A DNA stretch of 64,000 nt from Motiliproteus sp965230185 (GCA_965230185.1 OZ245995.1:3286001-3350000), one strand, 5' to 3'. Positions 1-9,210 are shown, numbered from the stretch's first letter. A program made the numbers and translations. Notes: generated by a model from the sequence alone, not told the origin.

Positions 1-1
1 C

Positions 2-1222
2 GAGAAAGGCTTCGCCTATCTGCCGCCGGCCTGGATCGGTGATTTCATGCTTTCCTACGCCGTGCCCATGGTGGTCGGATACTGCGTACATATCCCGGAA
101 GATTCGGCCACCATGCTCACCGACATGCGTGAGGTCGCCCCCACCATCTATCTGGCGCCCCCCTTCGTCTATGAGGTACTGCTGTCCCGTGCCAGCATCA
201 AAATGCTGGACGCCGGCAGACGCAATCGTGCCATCTACCACTACTTTATGAATCTGGCCGAACGGGTCGGACCACGTATTGCCAACGGCGAAGCGATCAG
301 CCTGACAGACCGGCTGCTCTACTCTCTGGGCAATATTCTGGTGTATGGCCCGGTCAAAAATGTACTGGGATTGTCGGATCTGCGCACCGCCTACACTGCC
401 GGTGAAGCGATGTCGCCACGCGCCTTTAACTACTATCGGGCCATGGGAGTCAACCTTAAACAGCTCTACGGCCAGACCGAATCTGCTCTTTATGTCTGCA
501 CCCACGGTCACAAAGAGGCCGATCCGGCCCGGGTTGGCCGGCCGGTGGAAGGGGTTGAAGTTCAGATCCGGGAAGATGGTGAGATTCTCTACCGCAGCCC
601 CGGCGTATTCAGCGAGTACTACAAAGATCCTGACGCAACCCGGAGGGTTAAAACCGACGACGGCTGGGTCTGCTCCGGTGATCAGGGTTCCCGGAATGCG
701 GCCGGAGACATCCGCATTATCGACCGGATGAAAAACCTGCAGTCCTTCAGCGACGGCAGGCAGTTCGCCCCCCGCTACCTCGAGGGACGGATCAAAGAAT
801 CCTTCTATATTCGCGAGGCCATTACCTTCGCCGGCGACAGTGGCGGCACCACCGCCATTGTCAACGTCGATCCGGAGTCGGTCGGCGACTGGGCGGAGCG
901 CAACTCTCTGACTTACACCGGCTATCACGAGCTGGCTGCCCACAGCGCCGTCTACGACCTGGTTCAGGCGGAAGTGGAACGACTCAATGTCGAGCTGGCC
1001 CGCGAAAACCCGGACCTGCAGGTTCGCCGTTTTGTGGTGCTGCACAAACTGATGACCTCCCGCGGCGGCGAAATGACCCGCACCAGCAAACTGCGCCGCC
1101 ACTTTATCCGAGAACGGTACGACGCTCTGGTGGAGGCGCTGAACAGTACCGCCACCAGCATCGTACTGGACGAGGGGCACCAGTCCTTCGTGCTGAAATT
1201 GCGTGAGGTTGCCCGGGTATGA
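2..1222 (+). CDS. AMP-dependent acyl-CoA synthetase/ligase, 5' end outside window
   Basis: This is the C-terminal part of an ANL-superfamily ligase that activates a carboxylic acid to its acyl-AMP and then its CoA thioester. The reading frame is open from base 2, so the N-terminal part lies upstream of the window. The visible adenylation motifs are YTAGEAMS, then LYGQTESALYVC (the substrate/AMP segment), then DGWVCSGDQGS with IIDRMKNLQ (the hinge region), and near the C-terminus MTRTSKLRR, where the catalytic lysine is expected. The layout resembles long-chain-type FAA1-like ligases. The stop overlaps the start of the next gene as ATGA, so ligase and ABC importer are probably co-transcribed and translationally coupled. 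That suggests the imported acid is activated by this enzyme. The substrate cannot be read from the sequence. Confidence 0.9.
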   Translation, partial: EKGFAYLPPAWIGDFMLSYAVPMVVGYCVHIPEDSATMLTDMREVAPTIYLAPPFVYEVLLSRASIKMLDAGRRNRAIYHYFMNLAERVGPRIANGEAISLTDRLLYSLGNILVYGPVKNVLGLSDLRTAYTAGEAMSPRAFNYYRAMGVNLKQLYGQTESALYVCTHGHKEADPARVGRPVEGVEVQIREDGEILYRSPGVFSEYYKDPDATRRVKTDDGWVCSGDQGSRNAAGDIRIIDRMKNLQSFSDGRQFAPRYLEGRIKESFYIREAITFAGDSGGTTAIVNVDPESVGDWAERNSLTYTGYHELAAHSAVYDLVQAEVERLNVELARENPDLQVRRFVVLHKLMTSRGGEMTRTSKLRRHFIRERYDALVEALNSTATSIVLDEGHQSFVLKLREVARV

Positions 1223-2097
1223 GCGTCGAGAGTATGAATATGTCTGCAAGAGAAGAGCTGAATGCGGCGGATGTCGCCCCGGAAGTAGTGGACAGCCGGG
1301 GCTGCCTGAGCGGCCAGCAGAAGATGATCGGCGATGTCCTGATGAGCGCCGATAATATCAGCCTGTCCTTTGGCGGCGTCAAGGCGCTGACCGATATCAG
1401 TATCAATGTCCGCGAGCATGAGATCCTCGGCATTATCGGCCCCAACGGTGCCGGTAAGAGTTCGATGCTGAACGTGCTCAACGGCATCTACCACCCCCAG
1501 GAGGGGGTCATCACCTTCCGCGGTGAAAAACGTCGGCAGATGAAGGCCCACCAGGCCGCCCGCCAGGGCATTGCCCGGACCTTCCAGAACATCGCCCTGT
1601 TTAAGGGGATGAGCGTGCTCGACAACATCATGACCGGGCGCAACCTGTTTATGAAAGCCGGTTTCTGGTCTCAGGCACTGTACTGGGGCAAGGGCCAGCG
1701 CGAAGAGATCGAACATCGGGAAAAAGTCGAGGAGGTCATCAACTTCCTTGAACTGCAGTCTATCCGTAAAACCCCGGTCGGCCGCCTGCCCTACGGCATG
1801 CAGAAGCTGGTGGAGCTGGGACGCGCCCTGGCGGCCGAACCTTCGCTGCTGCTGCTTGATGAGCCCATGGCCGGCATGAACGTCGAGGAGAAAGAGGACA
1901 TGTGCCGCTATATCCTCGACGTTAATGACGAGTTCGGCACCACCATCGTGCTGATCGAGCACGATATGGGCGTGGTCATGGATATCTGTGACCGGGTCGC
2001 GGTGCTCGACTACGGCAAGAAGATCGGAGACGGGCTGCCGGAAGAGGTCAGTTCCAACCAGGCGGTGATCGACGCTTATCTCGGCGTCTCCCACTGA
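1219..2097 (+). CDS. livG: Branched-chain-type ABC transporter ATP-binding protein (LivG family)
   Basis: One of two cytoplasmic ATPases of a LivFGHMK-type importer. Walker A GPNGAGKS lies at about residues 74-81. The signature segment has the LivG-type form LPYGMQK, followed by ELGRALA, then Walker B LLLLDEP and the switch-histidine region LIEHDMG. The 292-residue length exceeds the usual ~255 because of about 35 extra N-terminal residues. The start was chosen because its ATG overlaps the ligase stop (ATGA); a later in-frame ATG near residue 36 would give a conventional length. It works with the two permeases directly downstream and the LivF-type ATPase at 5699. Family assignment is firm. 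The name livG marks the family and does not imply leucine as substrate. Confidence 0.93.
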   Translation: MSVESMNMSAREELNAADVAPEVVDSRGCLSGQQKMIGDVLMSADNISLSFGGVKALTDISINVREHEILGIIGPNGAGKSSMLNVLNGIYHPQEGVITFRGEKRRQMKAHQAARQGIARTFQNIALFKGMSVLDNIMTGRNLFMKAGFWSQALYWGKGQREEIEHREKVEEVINFLELQSIRKTPVGRLPYGMQKLVELGRALAAEPSLLLLDEPMAGMNVEEKEDMCRYILDVNDEFGTTIVLIEHDMGVVMDICDRVAVLDYGKKIGDGLPEEVSSNQAVIDAYLGVSH

Positions 2098-2146
2098 ACC
2101 TGATTCTGACTATGTGGCTTAGCTTTATTGCGACAGGGGACTGACC

Positions 2147-3052
2147 ATGAATTTCTTTCTAGAAGTCTTAATCGCCGGCCTGTTGTCCGGTGTGATGTAC
2201 TCGCTGGTGGCGCTTGGATTTGTACTGATCTTCAAAGCGTCCGGCGTCTTTAACTTTGCTCAGGGCACCATGGTGTTGTTTGCCGCCCTGGCATTCGTAA
2301 GTTTTCTCGAATACGGGATCAATTTCTGGGTCGCCATGGTGATGACCTTCGGCGTGATGGTGCTGCTGGGGCTGGCCATCGAACGGGTGGTGCTGCGACC
2401 GCTGGTCAACCAGGCACCGATTACCCTGCTGATGGTAACCATCGGTCTCAGTTTCTTCCTGGAAGGGCTGGCCCAGGCACTGTTCGGCAACCAGGTTCAC
2501 GCGCTGGATATCGGTATCTCCGACGATCCGATCTTTCTCGCCGAGTACTGGGAAAACGCCCCGGATATCCTGATCAGCTCATTCGATATCTTCGCCGCGA
2601 TCACCGCCGGACTTCTGGTGGCGGTACTGGCGCTGTTCTTCAACAAAACCAAGCACGGTCGGGCGCTGCGCGCCGTGTCCGATGATCCGGCTGCAGCCCA
2701 GTCGGTGGGCATCCCGCTGCAGCACGTCACCGCGCTGGTCTGGGCCGTCGCCGGTTTCGTCGCCCTGGTGGCCGGTCTGCTCTGGGGCTCCCGACTGGGG
2801 GTGCAGTTTGCCCTCTCCATCATCGCCCTGAAGGCGCTGCCGGTGCTGATTATCGGCGGATTCACCTCGATCACCGGCGCCATAGTCGGCGGGCTGCTGA
2901 TCGGAGCCTCGGAAAAGCTGGCCGAGCTCTATGTCGGCGAATGGTTCGGAATCGGTGGTATCGAAAACTGGTTCCCCTACATGCTGGCACTGGTATTCCT
3001 GCTGTTCCGGCCCAACGGCCTGTTCGGCGAATCACATATTAACCGGGTGTAA
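2147..3052 (+). CDS. livH: Branched-chain-type ABC transporter permease (LivH family)
   Basis: Inner-membrane permease of the importer, 301 residues, with about eight hydrophobic segments. It has the LivH hallmarks: an N-terminal GVMYSLVALGFVLIFKASG segment, the FNFAQGTM motif, and a C-terminal region with GGFTSITGAIVGG and LVFLLFRPNGLFG. The gene begins 49 bases after livG, with a purine-rich ribosome-binding site (GGGGACTGACC) before the ATG. The length is normal for the family. It should pair with the LivM-type permease that follows 12 bases downstream to form the translocation pore. Confidence 0.94.
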   Translation: MNFFLEVLIAGLLSGVMYSLVALGFVLIFKASGVFNFAQGTMVLFAALAFVSFLEYGINFWVAMVMTFGVMVLLGLAIERVVLRPLVNQAPITLLMVTIGLSFFLEGLAQALFGNQVHALDIGISDDPIFLAEYWENAPDILISSFDIFAAITAGLLVAVLALFFNKTKHGRALRAVSDDPAAAQSVGIPLQHVTALVWAVAGFVALVAGLLWGSRLGVQFALSIIALKALPVLIIGGFTSITGAIVGGLLIGASEKLAELYVGEWFGIGGIENWFPYMLALVFLLFRPNGLFGESHINRV

Positions 3053-3064
3053 GGGGCGACTGTC

Positions 3065-4132
3065 ATGATTTATCGCGAAGCGGGACAATTCAAAACCAAT
3101 TACGCCGACGATTCCGGAATGCTGACCCTGCGGGAAGACCGCTGGTTTATCTGGGCGCTGCTGGCGTTTGCCTTTATCGCTGTACCTCTGCTGGCCGACG
3201 ATTACTGGATCGGCGCCATTCTGACACCTTTCCTGGTCTACGCCCTGGCGGCCATGGGACTCAATATCATCACCGGTGTAGCCGGCCAGCTGAATCTGGG
3301 AGCGGCGGCCTTTATGGCGGTGGGCGCTTTCTCGGCCTACAACTTCCAGCTGCGGCTGCCGGAGCTGCCGCTGCTGATCAACTTCCTGTTCTCCGGCTTT
3401 ATTGCCGCCGGTGTCGGGGTGATCTTCGGCCTGCCCAGCCTGCGTATTAAAGGCCTCTATCTGGCGGTCACTTCGCTGGCGGCCCAGTTTCTGTTCGAGT
3501 GGCTGTTTACCAATGTCGAATGGTTCTACAACTACGTCTCTTCCGGATCGGTCACTCCGGCACCGATGCAGGTGTTCGGAATAGCGATCGACACGCCGCT
3601 GAGCAAATATCTGCTGACTCTCAGCGTCGTTGCCGTGCTGACCATTGTCGCCCGCAACCTGCTGCGGTCACGGATGGGGCGGGAATGGCGGGCCATCCAC
3701 GATATGGAAGTCTCCGCAGAAGTCATCGGCATTAAGATGGCTTACACCAAGCTGATGGCCTTTGCGGTCAGCTCGTTCTTTCTCGGTGTCGCCGGCGCCC
3801 TGTACGGCTTCACCTACCTGGGCAGCATTGAAGCCGCGGCTTTCGATCTGCACCAGTCCTTTATCATTTTGTTCATGATCATTATCGGCGGCATGGGTTC
3901 GCTGGTCGGCTCCTTTATCGGCGCGGCCTTTATCCTGCTGTTCCCGATTTTCATGAGTCAGGTGATGCACGCCACCCTGAGCGGCGTGATCGATCAGGCA
4001 ATGCTGGGGAATATGGAGCTGCTGATTTTCGGCGCTCTGATTATCTTCTTCCTGATCGTCGAACCGGCAGGCCTCGCCAGACTCTGGCAGGTGGTCAAAA
4101 ACAAGCTGCGAGTGTGGCCTTTCCCGCACTGA
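3065..4132 (+). CDS. livM: Branched-chain-type ABC transporter permease (LivM family)
   Basis: Second inner-membrane permease, 355 residues. The LivM features are MGLNIITGVAGQLNLGAAAF near the N-terminus, GLPSLRIKGLYLAVTSLAAQ in the middle, the EAA-like loop RAIHDMEVSAEVIGI that contacts the ATPase, and GGMGSLVGSFIGAAF before the last helices. There is a ~30-residue hydrophilic N-terminal lead before the first membrane helix. It follows livH by 12 bases, so the two are almost certainly co-translated. A 131-base gap with a small hairpin separates it from the binding-protein gene. Confidence 0.94.
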   Translation: MIYREAGQFKTNYADDSGMLTLREDRWFIWALLAFAFIAVPLLADDYWIGAILTPFLVYALAAMGLNIITGVAGQLNLGAAAFMAVGAFSAYNFQLRLPELPLLINFLFSGFIAAGVGVIFGLPSLRIKGLYLAVTSLAAQFLFEWLFTNVEWFYNYVSSGSVTPAPMQVFGIAIDTPLSKYLLTLSVVAVLTIVARNLLRSRMGREWRAIHDMEVSAEVIGIKMAYTKLMAFAVSSFFLGVAGALYGFTYLGSIEAAAFDLHQSFIILFMIIIGGMGSLVGSFIGAAFILLFPIFMSQVMHATLSGVIDQAMLGNMELLIFGALIIFFLIVEPAGLARLWQVVKNKLRVWPFPH

Positions 4133-4263
4133 CGTCTGACTGACTGCCAATGCAGTACCCATAGAACGTATCTGAAACGTGTTGATAACAATAACAAATC
4201 AGCCCCGGCTCTTATCCGGAAATGGGGCGCACCCTGCGGGTGTAATAACCAGGAGAAACATTC

Positions 4264-5592
4264 ATGAGTGCTAAGAAAGTCGTTACCTCTGTAATCTCAG
4301 CTGCGGTCCTCGCCGGCACGATGGCCAGCACCACGGCGGTTGCGGATGAACAGTTTATGCCGGTCACCAGCTACCGTATCGGGCCTTATGCGGCCGGTGG
4401 TACCGGTCTGTTCGGTGGCATGATCGATTACTTCAACCTGATTAACGAGCGCGACGGCGGTATCAACGGCGTCAAGCTCAGCTGGGAGGAGTGTGAGACC
4501 GAATACAAGACCCCCCGGGCCGTTGAATGTTATGAGCGTCTGAAAGGTAAAGGAGACAAAGGCGCCTCCATGTTCCAGTTCGTCAGCACCGGTGCCACCT
4601 ATGCGGTGCTGGAACGGGCACAGGCCGATAAGATCCCCCTGTTGTCGATGGGTTATGGCCGCACCGACGCTGCTGACGGCCGTGTATTCCCCTACACTTT
4701 CCCGCTGATCACCACCTACTGGAGTCAGAACACCGCCAAGATCAAGTTTATCGGCCAGCGTGAAGGCGGCATGGATAAGCTGAAGGGCAAGACTATCGTC
4801 AACCTGCACCACGGCTCCGGTTACGGTCGTGAAACTATTCCGGTGCTCGACAAGCAGGCCGAAATGTACGGCTTTAAGGTGGTCCATATCGAAGTCCCCC
4901 ATCCCGGTGCCGAGCAGCAGTCTCAGTGGCTGAAGATTCGTCGTCTGAAGCCGGACTGGGTCATCCTGCGTGGCTGGGGCGTCATGAACCCGACCGCCAT
5001 CAAGACTGCCAAGAAGATGGGCTTCCCCCGCGACAAGATGCTGGGGGTCTGGTGGTCCGGTGCTGAGGAGGACGTAGTACCAGCAGGTGACGCAGCCAAA
5101 GGCTTTATCGCCGCGGGCTTCCACCCCGGTGGTACCGAATTTGATGTTCACAAGGATCTCAAGAGCCACGTCTATGACAAGGGTAAGGGCAACATGGCCG
5201 ATGCCAGCCGGGTCGGCAGCATCTACCACAACCGTGGCCTGATCACCGCGATGATCTCCGTCGAAGGCATCCGTAAGGCTCAGGAGAAGTTCGGCAACCG
5301 CACCCTGAGTGGTGAGGAGATCCGCTGGGGTATCGAAAACATTAACTTGGACGATTCCGCCATCGCTAATCTCGGATTTTCCGGTCTGGCTCAGCCGCTG
5401 CAGGTTACCTGCGAAGACCACGAAGGCGGTGGTGCGGTTAAGTTCTCTCAGTGGGACGGCAAGCAATGGGTCCAGCTGACCGACTGGGTTCAGGCCGATC
5501 AGTCCATCGTCCGTCCGATGATCGAGGAATCTGCTGCCAAGTATGCTAAGGAGAAAGGCATTACTCTGCGTGACTGCAGCAAGGAATCCTGA
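4264..5592 (+). CDS. Periplasmic substrate-binding protein of the Liv-type importer
   Basis: Secreted solute-binding protein of the LivJ/LivK fold (Peripla_BP_6 type), 442 residues. The first ~27 residues form a Sec signal peptide with likely cleavage after AVA-DE. Recognisable family features include LINERDGGINGVKL (the mature N-terminal lobe) and LRGWGVMNPTAIKTAKKMG in the second lobe. It is longer than the amino-acid-binding LivK proteins (~370), which fits importers of larger organic acids. The ribosome-binding site AGGAGAAAC precedes the ATG well. Two strong hairpins lie between it and livF, which may let this gene be expressed above the rest of the operon. The ligand is unknown; the linked CoA ligase suggests a carboxylic acid. 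Confidence 0.92.
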   Translation: MSAKKVVTSVISAAVLAGTMASTTAVADEQFMPVTSYRIGPYAAGGTGLFGGMIDYFNLINERDGGINGVKLSWEECETEYKTPRAVECYERLKGKGDKGASMFQFVSTGATYAVLERAQADKIPLLSMGYGRTDAADGRVFPYTFPLITTYWSQNTAKIKFIGQREGGMDKLKGKTIVNLHHGSGYGRETIPVLDKQAEMYGFKVVHIEVPHPGAEQQSQWLKIRRLKPDWVILRGWGVMNPTAIKTAKKMGFPRDKMLGVWWSGAEEDVVPAGDAAKGFIAAGFHPGGTEFDVHKDLKSHVYDKGKGNMADASRVGSIYHNRGLITAMISVEGIRKAQEKFGNRTLSGEEIRWGIENINLDDSAIANLGFSGLAQPLQVTCEDHEGGGAVKFSQWDGKQWVQLTDWVQADQSIVRPMIEESAAKYAKEKGITLRDCSKES

Positions 5593-5606
5593 TCAGCGCG
5601 TATAAA

Positions 5607-5627
5607 GCCCCGGCCTGAGGCCGGGGC
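5607..5627 (+). terminator. GC-rich hairpin after the binding-protein gene
   Basis: GCCCCGGCC, a TGA loop, and GGCCGGGGC form a perfect 9-bp stem starting 15 bases after the stop codon. No T-run follows, so it is more likely an mRNA-stabilising or attenuating hairpin than a full Rho-independent terminator. Confidence 0.6.
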
Positions 5628-5649
5628 CAGCCACTAGTCTGTACTAACG

Positions 5650-5677
5650 CTTTTCCCCTGCAGCCCACGGGGGAAAG
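5650..5677 (+). terminator. Second intercistronic hairpin before livF
   Basis: CTTTTCCCC pairs with GGGGGAAAG (9 bp with one G-U) across a ~10-base loop, 21 bases before the livF start. There is no T-run. Together with the preceding hairpin it forms a tandem structure between a highly expressed binding-protein gene and its ATPase, a place where partial termination or 3'-end protection is common. Confidence 0.45.
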
Positions 5678-5698
5678 GCACCCGAAGGAAGAATAATA

Positions 5699-6505
5699 AT
5701 GACCGATCTCAAGCCGACTCTGTTATCCGTCAACAACATCGAGGTGATCTATGATCACGTTATTCTGGTGCTGAAAGGGGTCTCCCTGAAAGTCGCCGAA
5801 GGCAGCATCGTTTCGCTGCTGGGTGCCAACGGTGCCGGCAAGAGCACGGTGATCAAATCTATCTCCACACTGCTGGCCTCCGAGCGCGGTGTGGTGACCA
5901 AAGGCACCATTAATTTCCAGGATAAGCGCATCGACGATCTTACCCCCAATGCGCTGATCAGACAGTACGGTCTTATCCATGTTATGGAGGGACGCCACTG
6001 CTTTCCTCAGCTGACCGTGGAAGAGAACCTGCTGACCGGTGCCTACACCCGCACCGGCCAGGAGACTAAAGAGGGGCTGGAGATGGTCTATGAGCGCTTC
6101 CCGCGCCTGAAGACAAGACGCAGCAGCAAGGCCGGTTACACCTCTGGCGGCGAACAGCAGATGGTTGCCATCGGCCGCGCCCTGATGGCCCGCCCGAAAG
6201 TGATTCTGCTGGATGAACCCTCCATGGGGCTGGCGCCGCTGCTGGTGGAAGAGATCTTCGAAACCGTCAACACCCTCAACAAGAAGGATGGCGTCAGTTT
6301 CCTGATCGCCGAGCAGAACACCAACGTCGCTCTTAAATACTCAGACTACGCCTACATCATGGAGAACGGTCGGGTGATGATGGAAGGCCTGGCTGCGGAT
6401 CTGCGTGAGGATGAACAGGTCAAGGATATGTACCTGGGTCAGGCGGACGGAGAACGCAAATCCTTCCGCGATACCAAGCACTATCGTCGACGTAAGAGCT
6501 GGTAA
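5699..6505 (+). CDS. livF: Branched-chain-type ABC transporter ATP-binding protein (LivF family)
   Basis: Second ATPase of the importer, 268 residues. Walker A is GANGAGKST, the signature segment is YTSGGEQQMVAIGRAL, Walker B is VILLDEPSMGLAP, and the switch region is LIAEQNTNVAL. It is slightly longer than typical LivF (~235) because of a basic C-terminal tail, RDTKHYRRRKSW. The ribosome-binding site GAAGGAAGAATAATA precedes the ATG. It is the last gene of the ligase-livGHM-binding protein-livF operon; the following 460 bases hold hairpins but no gene. Confidence 0.93.
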   Translation: MTDLKPTLLSVNNIEVIYDHVILVLKGVSLKVAEGSIVSLLGANGAGKSTVIKSISTLLASERGVVTKGTINFQDKRIDDLTPNALIRQYGLIHVMEGRHCFPQLTVEENLLTGAYTRTGQETKEGLEMVYERFPRLKTRRSSKAGYTSGGEQQMVAIGRALMARPKVILLDEPSMGLAPLLVEEIFETVNTLNKKDGVSFLIAEQNTNVALKYSDYAYIMENGRVMMEGLAADLREDEQVKDMYLGQADGERKSFRDTKHYRRRKSW

Positions 6506-6968
6506 GGCAGATAGTCCGCTGCCTTGCTGCTTGCAGCCCCTTATCCTGCCGATACCTGGTCATCTTATAGGTTGATCCGATACAGATCATTCCGGATGAC
6601 ATTTTCGGAGAACTGACATTTCGCCTTTCAGGCGAGCTAAGGGGGGACCCTGCTCCCCCCTTAGCAATCCCCACCAGCCCCACTGTTTGTCCAGCTTCGC
6701 TGGATGCCCTGTGCGCTTCGTATTCCGGCGGCGCTGTGGAACTCGGACTTCGCTGTGCTCCGTCCTCAGACAGTCCTCGCGCTTTTTCGCCGATACACTG
6801 CAGTGCTCGGCAGCACAGAGGGGAAGACCGCTCCTTGCCATAACCAGTTCTCGACTAAAAAAACGATCTCCGTGCTGAGCTCCTTTTGCAGGTCCGCAGT
6901 GGTTATCGCAGCCTTATTCTGAGATAAGCCCGTATTCAGTACATTCTGGTACCGTCTATGAAAAATGC
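6506..6968. other. Non-coding stretch rich in hairpins, possible degenerate repeat
   Basis: No credible gene is seen; the short open frames lack family resemblance and ribosome-binding sites. The stretch contains a small stem TCGCC/GGCGA (6621-6635), the strong 12-bp hairpin listed separately, and TCCAG-CTTCG-CTGGA (6691-6705). Between 6690 and 6800 it has the repeated CTTCG-type texture often seen in intergenic repeat elements. Whether it is a dispersed repeat cannot be decided from one window. Confidence 0.4.
6636..6665. terminator. Strong 12-bp hairpin downstream of livF
   Basis: GCTAAGGGGGGA and TCCCCCCTTAGC form a perfect 12-bp stem with a six-base loop (CCCTGC). A smaller stem lies immediately upstream. 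No clear T-run follows on the + strand. It could end the liv operon transcript or belong to a repeat element. Confidence 0.55.
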
Positions 6969-7511
6969 TCAGCCTCTGCCCGCCATCCGTGTCAGCGTAC
7001 TGTCCCGGTCGATAAAATGGTGTTTAAGCGCCGCCAGCACATGTCCGATGGTGAGAATTATCAGAATCCGACTGGACAGGCCGTGGACCACTTCCAGCCC
7101 CTCGTGAAGAGCATCCCACCTGCCCAGCGGACCGGGAATACTCAGCAGTCCAAACAGTTCTATCTCACGACCGCCGCTCCAGACAATCAGCGGCCCCGTA
7201 ACCAGCAGTACCAGTATAAGCAGCAGTAACGTCCGATGGCCCAGACGGGTCAGTCCGCTCAGCATGGCAGACTGCGGCAACGGCTGGGGACTGGTTGCTG
7301 CAACACGCCAGCCAATACGAAACAACAGCCAGGGAAGAATCAGCGCTCCGATACTGACATGCAATTTCAGCCAGAACAGCTTCTCCTCACCTCGCGGCAT
7401 ATCCTCAAAATAAAGGCCCAGGGCCAGCAGGCCGATGACCAGCGCGGCGCCCAGCCAGTGATTAAGCCTGGAAATAGCGCCGTACTGCTGCGGCCTGTCG
7501 AGTAGGTGCAT
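6969..7511 (-). CDS. Cytochrome b561 family protein
   Basis: Small diheme membrane cytochrome b of the bacterial b561 type (CybB-like), 180 residues, with four hydrophobic helices. It probably passes electrons from quinol in the inner membrane. Candidate heme-ligand histidines sit in RLNHWLGAAL (helix 1), LKLHVSIGALIL (helix 2) and the C-terminal helices (EVVHGLSSRIL and IGHVLAALKHHFIDRD). The open frame extends 40 codons further upstream, but the start at 7511 is preferred: it has the ribosome-binding site GGAGGAG seven bases upstream and begins MHLLDRPQQYG, the usual N-terminus. No functional partner is adjacent. Confidence 0.9.
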   Translation of the reverse strand: MHLLDRPQQYGAISRLNHWLGAALVIGLLALGLYFEDMPRGEEKLFWLKLHVSIGALILPWLLFRIGWRVAATSPQPLPQSAMLSGLTRLGHRTLLLLILVLLVTGPLIVWSGGREIELFGLLSIPGPLGRWDALHEGLEVVHGLSSRILIILTIGHVLAALKHHFIDRDSTLTRMAGRG

Positions 7512-8172
7512 CTTCTTCGCTCCTCCGTGTTGATCTGACGTCGGACAATGGTCGTGCGGGTAACCTCCAACGGGACCGGTACAGGCCCACAGATCACGAA
7601 GATTACCCGCACTTCGGGTTGGAGCGGTCATTCTGGCAGCTGCTCTGTAAAGAGAGGCGCACCCATTCTGTAAAGACTCTGTAAATCATCCATGACGCCG
7701 CCGCTGGCAACCCAGCCCGCCAGCTGACAGGGACGCTGAAAGTCGATGGCTGCCATCATCGCAGTGTTATCGTCACCCTGATCATGCTTATTGCCGCTTT
7801 GACCGGCGATTCCGAAAGATCGTCATCGGGCTCCCCGGAAGGAGGAATACATCAATGCCAGGACGGCAGTTCAACGCCCTGACCGACACCGGCGGAATTG
7901 TCGCCGAACGTCAATCGAGCTGAAACTGCCGGCTTCCGATGTCAGCCATGTCGCCATGGGGATCGGGATAATCCGTTGCCGGCGATCGCAACCGCAGCCG
8001 TCGGAAGCGCAGAATTCGGTATCGGTCTGACAAAAAGTCCCGGGGAAAGAACAGATTATTATCGGCATCTGTAACGAAACCGCTAATTGCGAGTCTTGTC
8101 AGTCCATCAGGTCACCTCCGGTAACAGAGCATTCTGTGACAGATACCGATAACAGAAAGGCAGATATCCACT
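7512..8172. other. Intergenic stretch without a recognisable gene
   Basis: I see no supportable gene. A ribosome-binding-site-like GGAAGGAGG at 7839-7847 precedes an ATG at 7855 that opens only 22 codons. An unstarted + frame of about 65 codons ends at 8077. These could be remnants of a decayed gene, but no family is recognisable. Confidence 0.35.
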
Positions 8173-9162
8173 ATGACAGTTTCGACAGCGGCCAGTGTTT
8201 CACTATCGCCATCCAGAACCAGAACCATGCTGCAGGGCTCGGCCTGCGCCCTGATGCTTGCGTCGACGCCGGTCAGCGCGGAGCAAAGCCAGCCCCATAC
8301 GACGCACAGCTGCCCGGATCAGGGCAGTTACCTGCAGGTGCTGGGATCCGGCGGTCCGGAGATCAATGATGGCCGCAGCTCCACCAGTTACCTGCTGTGG
8401 GTGGACGGGAGGGCACGGATTCTGATCGATGCCGGCGGCGGCAGTGCCTGGCGTTTCGAACAGTCCGGCGCCCGCTTCGAAGATCTGGATGCGATACTGT
8501 TCACTCACCTTCATGTGGATCACAGCGCCGATCTTCCGGTCTATGTAAAGAGTGCGTTCTTTACCGACCGGGACCGGGATCTCGATCTGTTCGGACCTGA
8601 GGGTGGTGAACGACTGCCGGGGTTTCTCCATTTTATCGACAGCCTGTTCGGGGCCGAAAATGGTGCCTTCCGCTATCTCGGCGCCTCGTTCGATCCGAAT
8701 TCCCAGTCGCCCTACCACTTTCTCCCGCACCAGGTCTCGCTCAATTACGAGGCTGCCGAGCAGGTCAGAAGCTACGGTGATATTCGACTATCCGCTGCCG
8801 CTGTCGCCCATGGTTTTCTGCCGGCGCTGGCCTGGCGGATCGATATCGGAAAGCAGTCAGTTACTATCAGCGGCGATATGAACGGCCAGACCGAACAACT
8901 GTTGCGACTGGGCCGCGAGACCGATCTGCTGGTGGCCCATGCCGCGATCAATGAAGGAACCCGCGGCGCCGGACAGTTTCTGCATATGAAACCGTCCCGC
9001 ATCGGTGAAATTGCCGGCCAGACGGGAGCCAGCCAGTTGGTGCTCTCCCACTTTATGAACCGCAGCCTCAACAGGCAGGATGAGATCAGCGAGCAGATTG
9101 GCCGCAACTACAGCGGCAGGCTCAGCTTCGCTGACGACCTCAGTTGCTGGCCTGTGGACTGA
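8173..9162 (+). CDS. Exported metallo-beta-lactamase-fold hydrolase
   Basis: MBL-fold protein of 329 residues, close to the ribonuclease Z / arylsulfatase-type branch. The metal-binding motif is intact: FTHLHVDHSADLP gives H-x-H-x-D-H at roughly residues 115-120. Further ligands are likely in AAAVAHGF, SGDMNGQ and LVLSHFMN. The N-terminal ~37 residues contain a hydrophobic stretch ending in TPVSAEQ, consistent with a signal peptide. The ATG at 8227 would give a shorter, more typical signal sequence, but the ATG at 8173 has the better upstream purine stretch (GAAAGG). No operon partner is evident, and the substrate is unknown. Confidence 0.85.
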   Translation: MTVSTAASVSLSPSRTRTMLQGSACALMLASTPVSAEQSQPHTTHSCPDQGSYLQVLGSGGPEINDGRSSTSYLLWVDGRARILIDAGGGSAWRFEQSGARFEDLDAILFTHLHVDHSADLPVYVKSAFFTDRDRDLDLFGPEGGERLPGFLHFIDSLFGAENGAFRYLGASFDPNSQSPYHFLPHQVSLNYEAAEQVRSYGDIRLSAAAVAHGFLPALAWRIDIGKQSVTISGDMNGQTEQLLRLGRETDLLVAHAAINEGTRGAGQFLHMKPSRIGEIAGQTGASQLVLSHFMNRSLNRQDEISEQIGRNYSGRLSFADDLSCWPVD

Positions 9163-9210
9163 CCGGCCACGGCCTTCGGGGCCGGCAACAGCCGGCCACC
9201 GGGTCCCCAT

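Noticed and set aside
964..2094. Long minus-strand open frame over the ligase end and livG
   Set aside because: It overlaps two confidently assigned genes and has the composition of an antisense shadow (His/Gln/Asp-rich), with no family resemblance.
4297..5466. 389-codon minus-strand frame opposite the binding-protein gene
   Set aside because: It is a shadow of a clear secreted binding protein and has no ribosome-binding site or recognisable domain.
7871..8068. 65-codon minus-strand frame in the gap before the MBL-fold gene
   Set aside because: No ribosome-binding site and no family resemblance. I also considered a type IV pilin (PilX-like) remnant on the + strand, but the resemblance is only a few residues.
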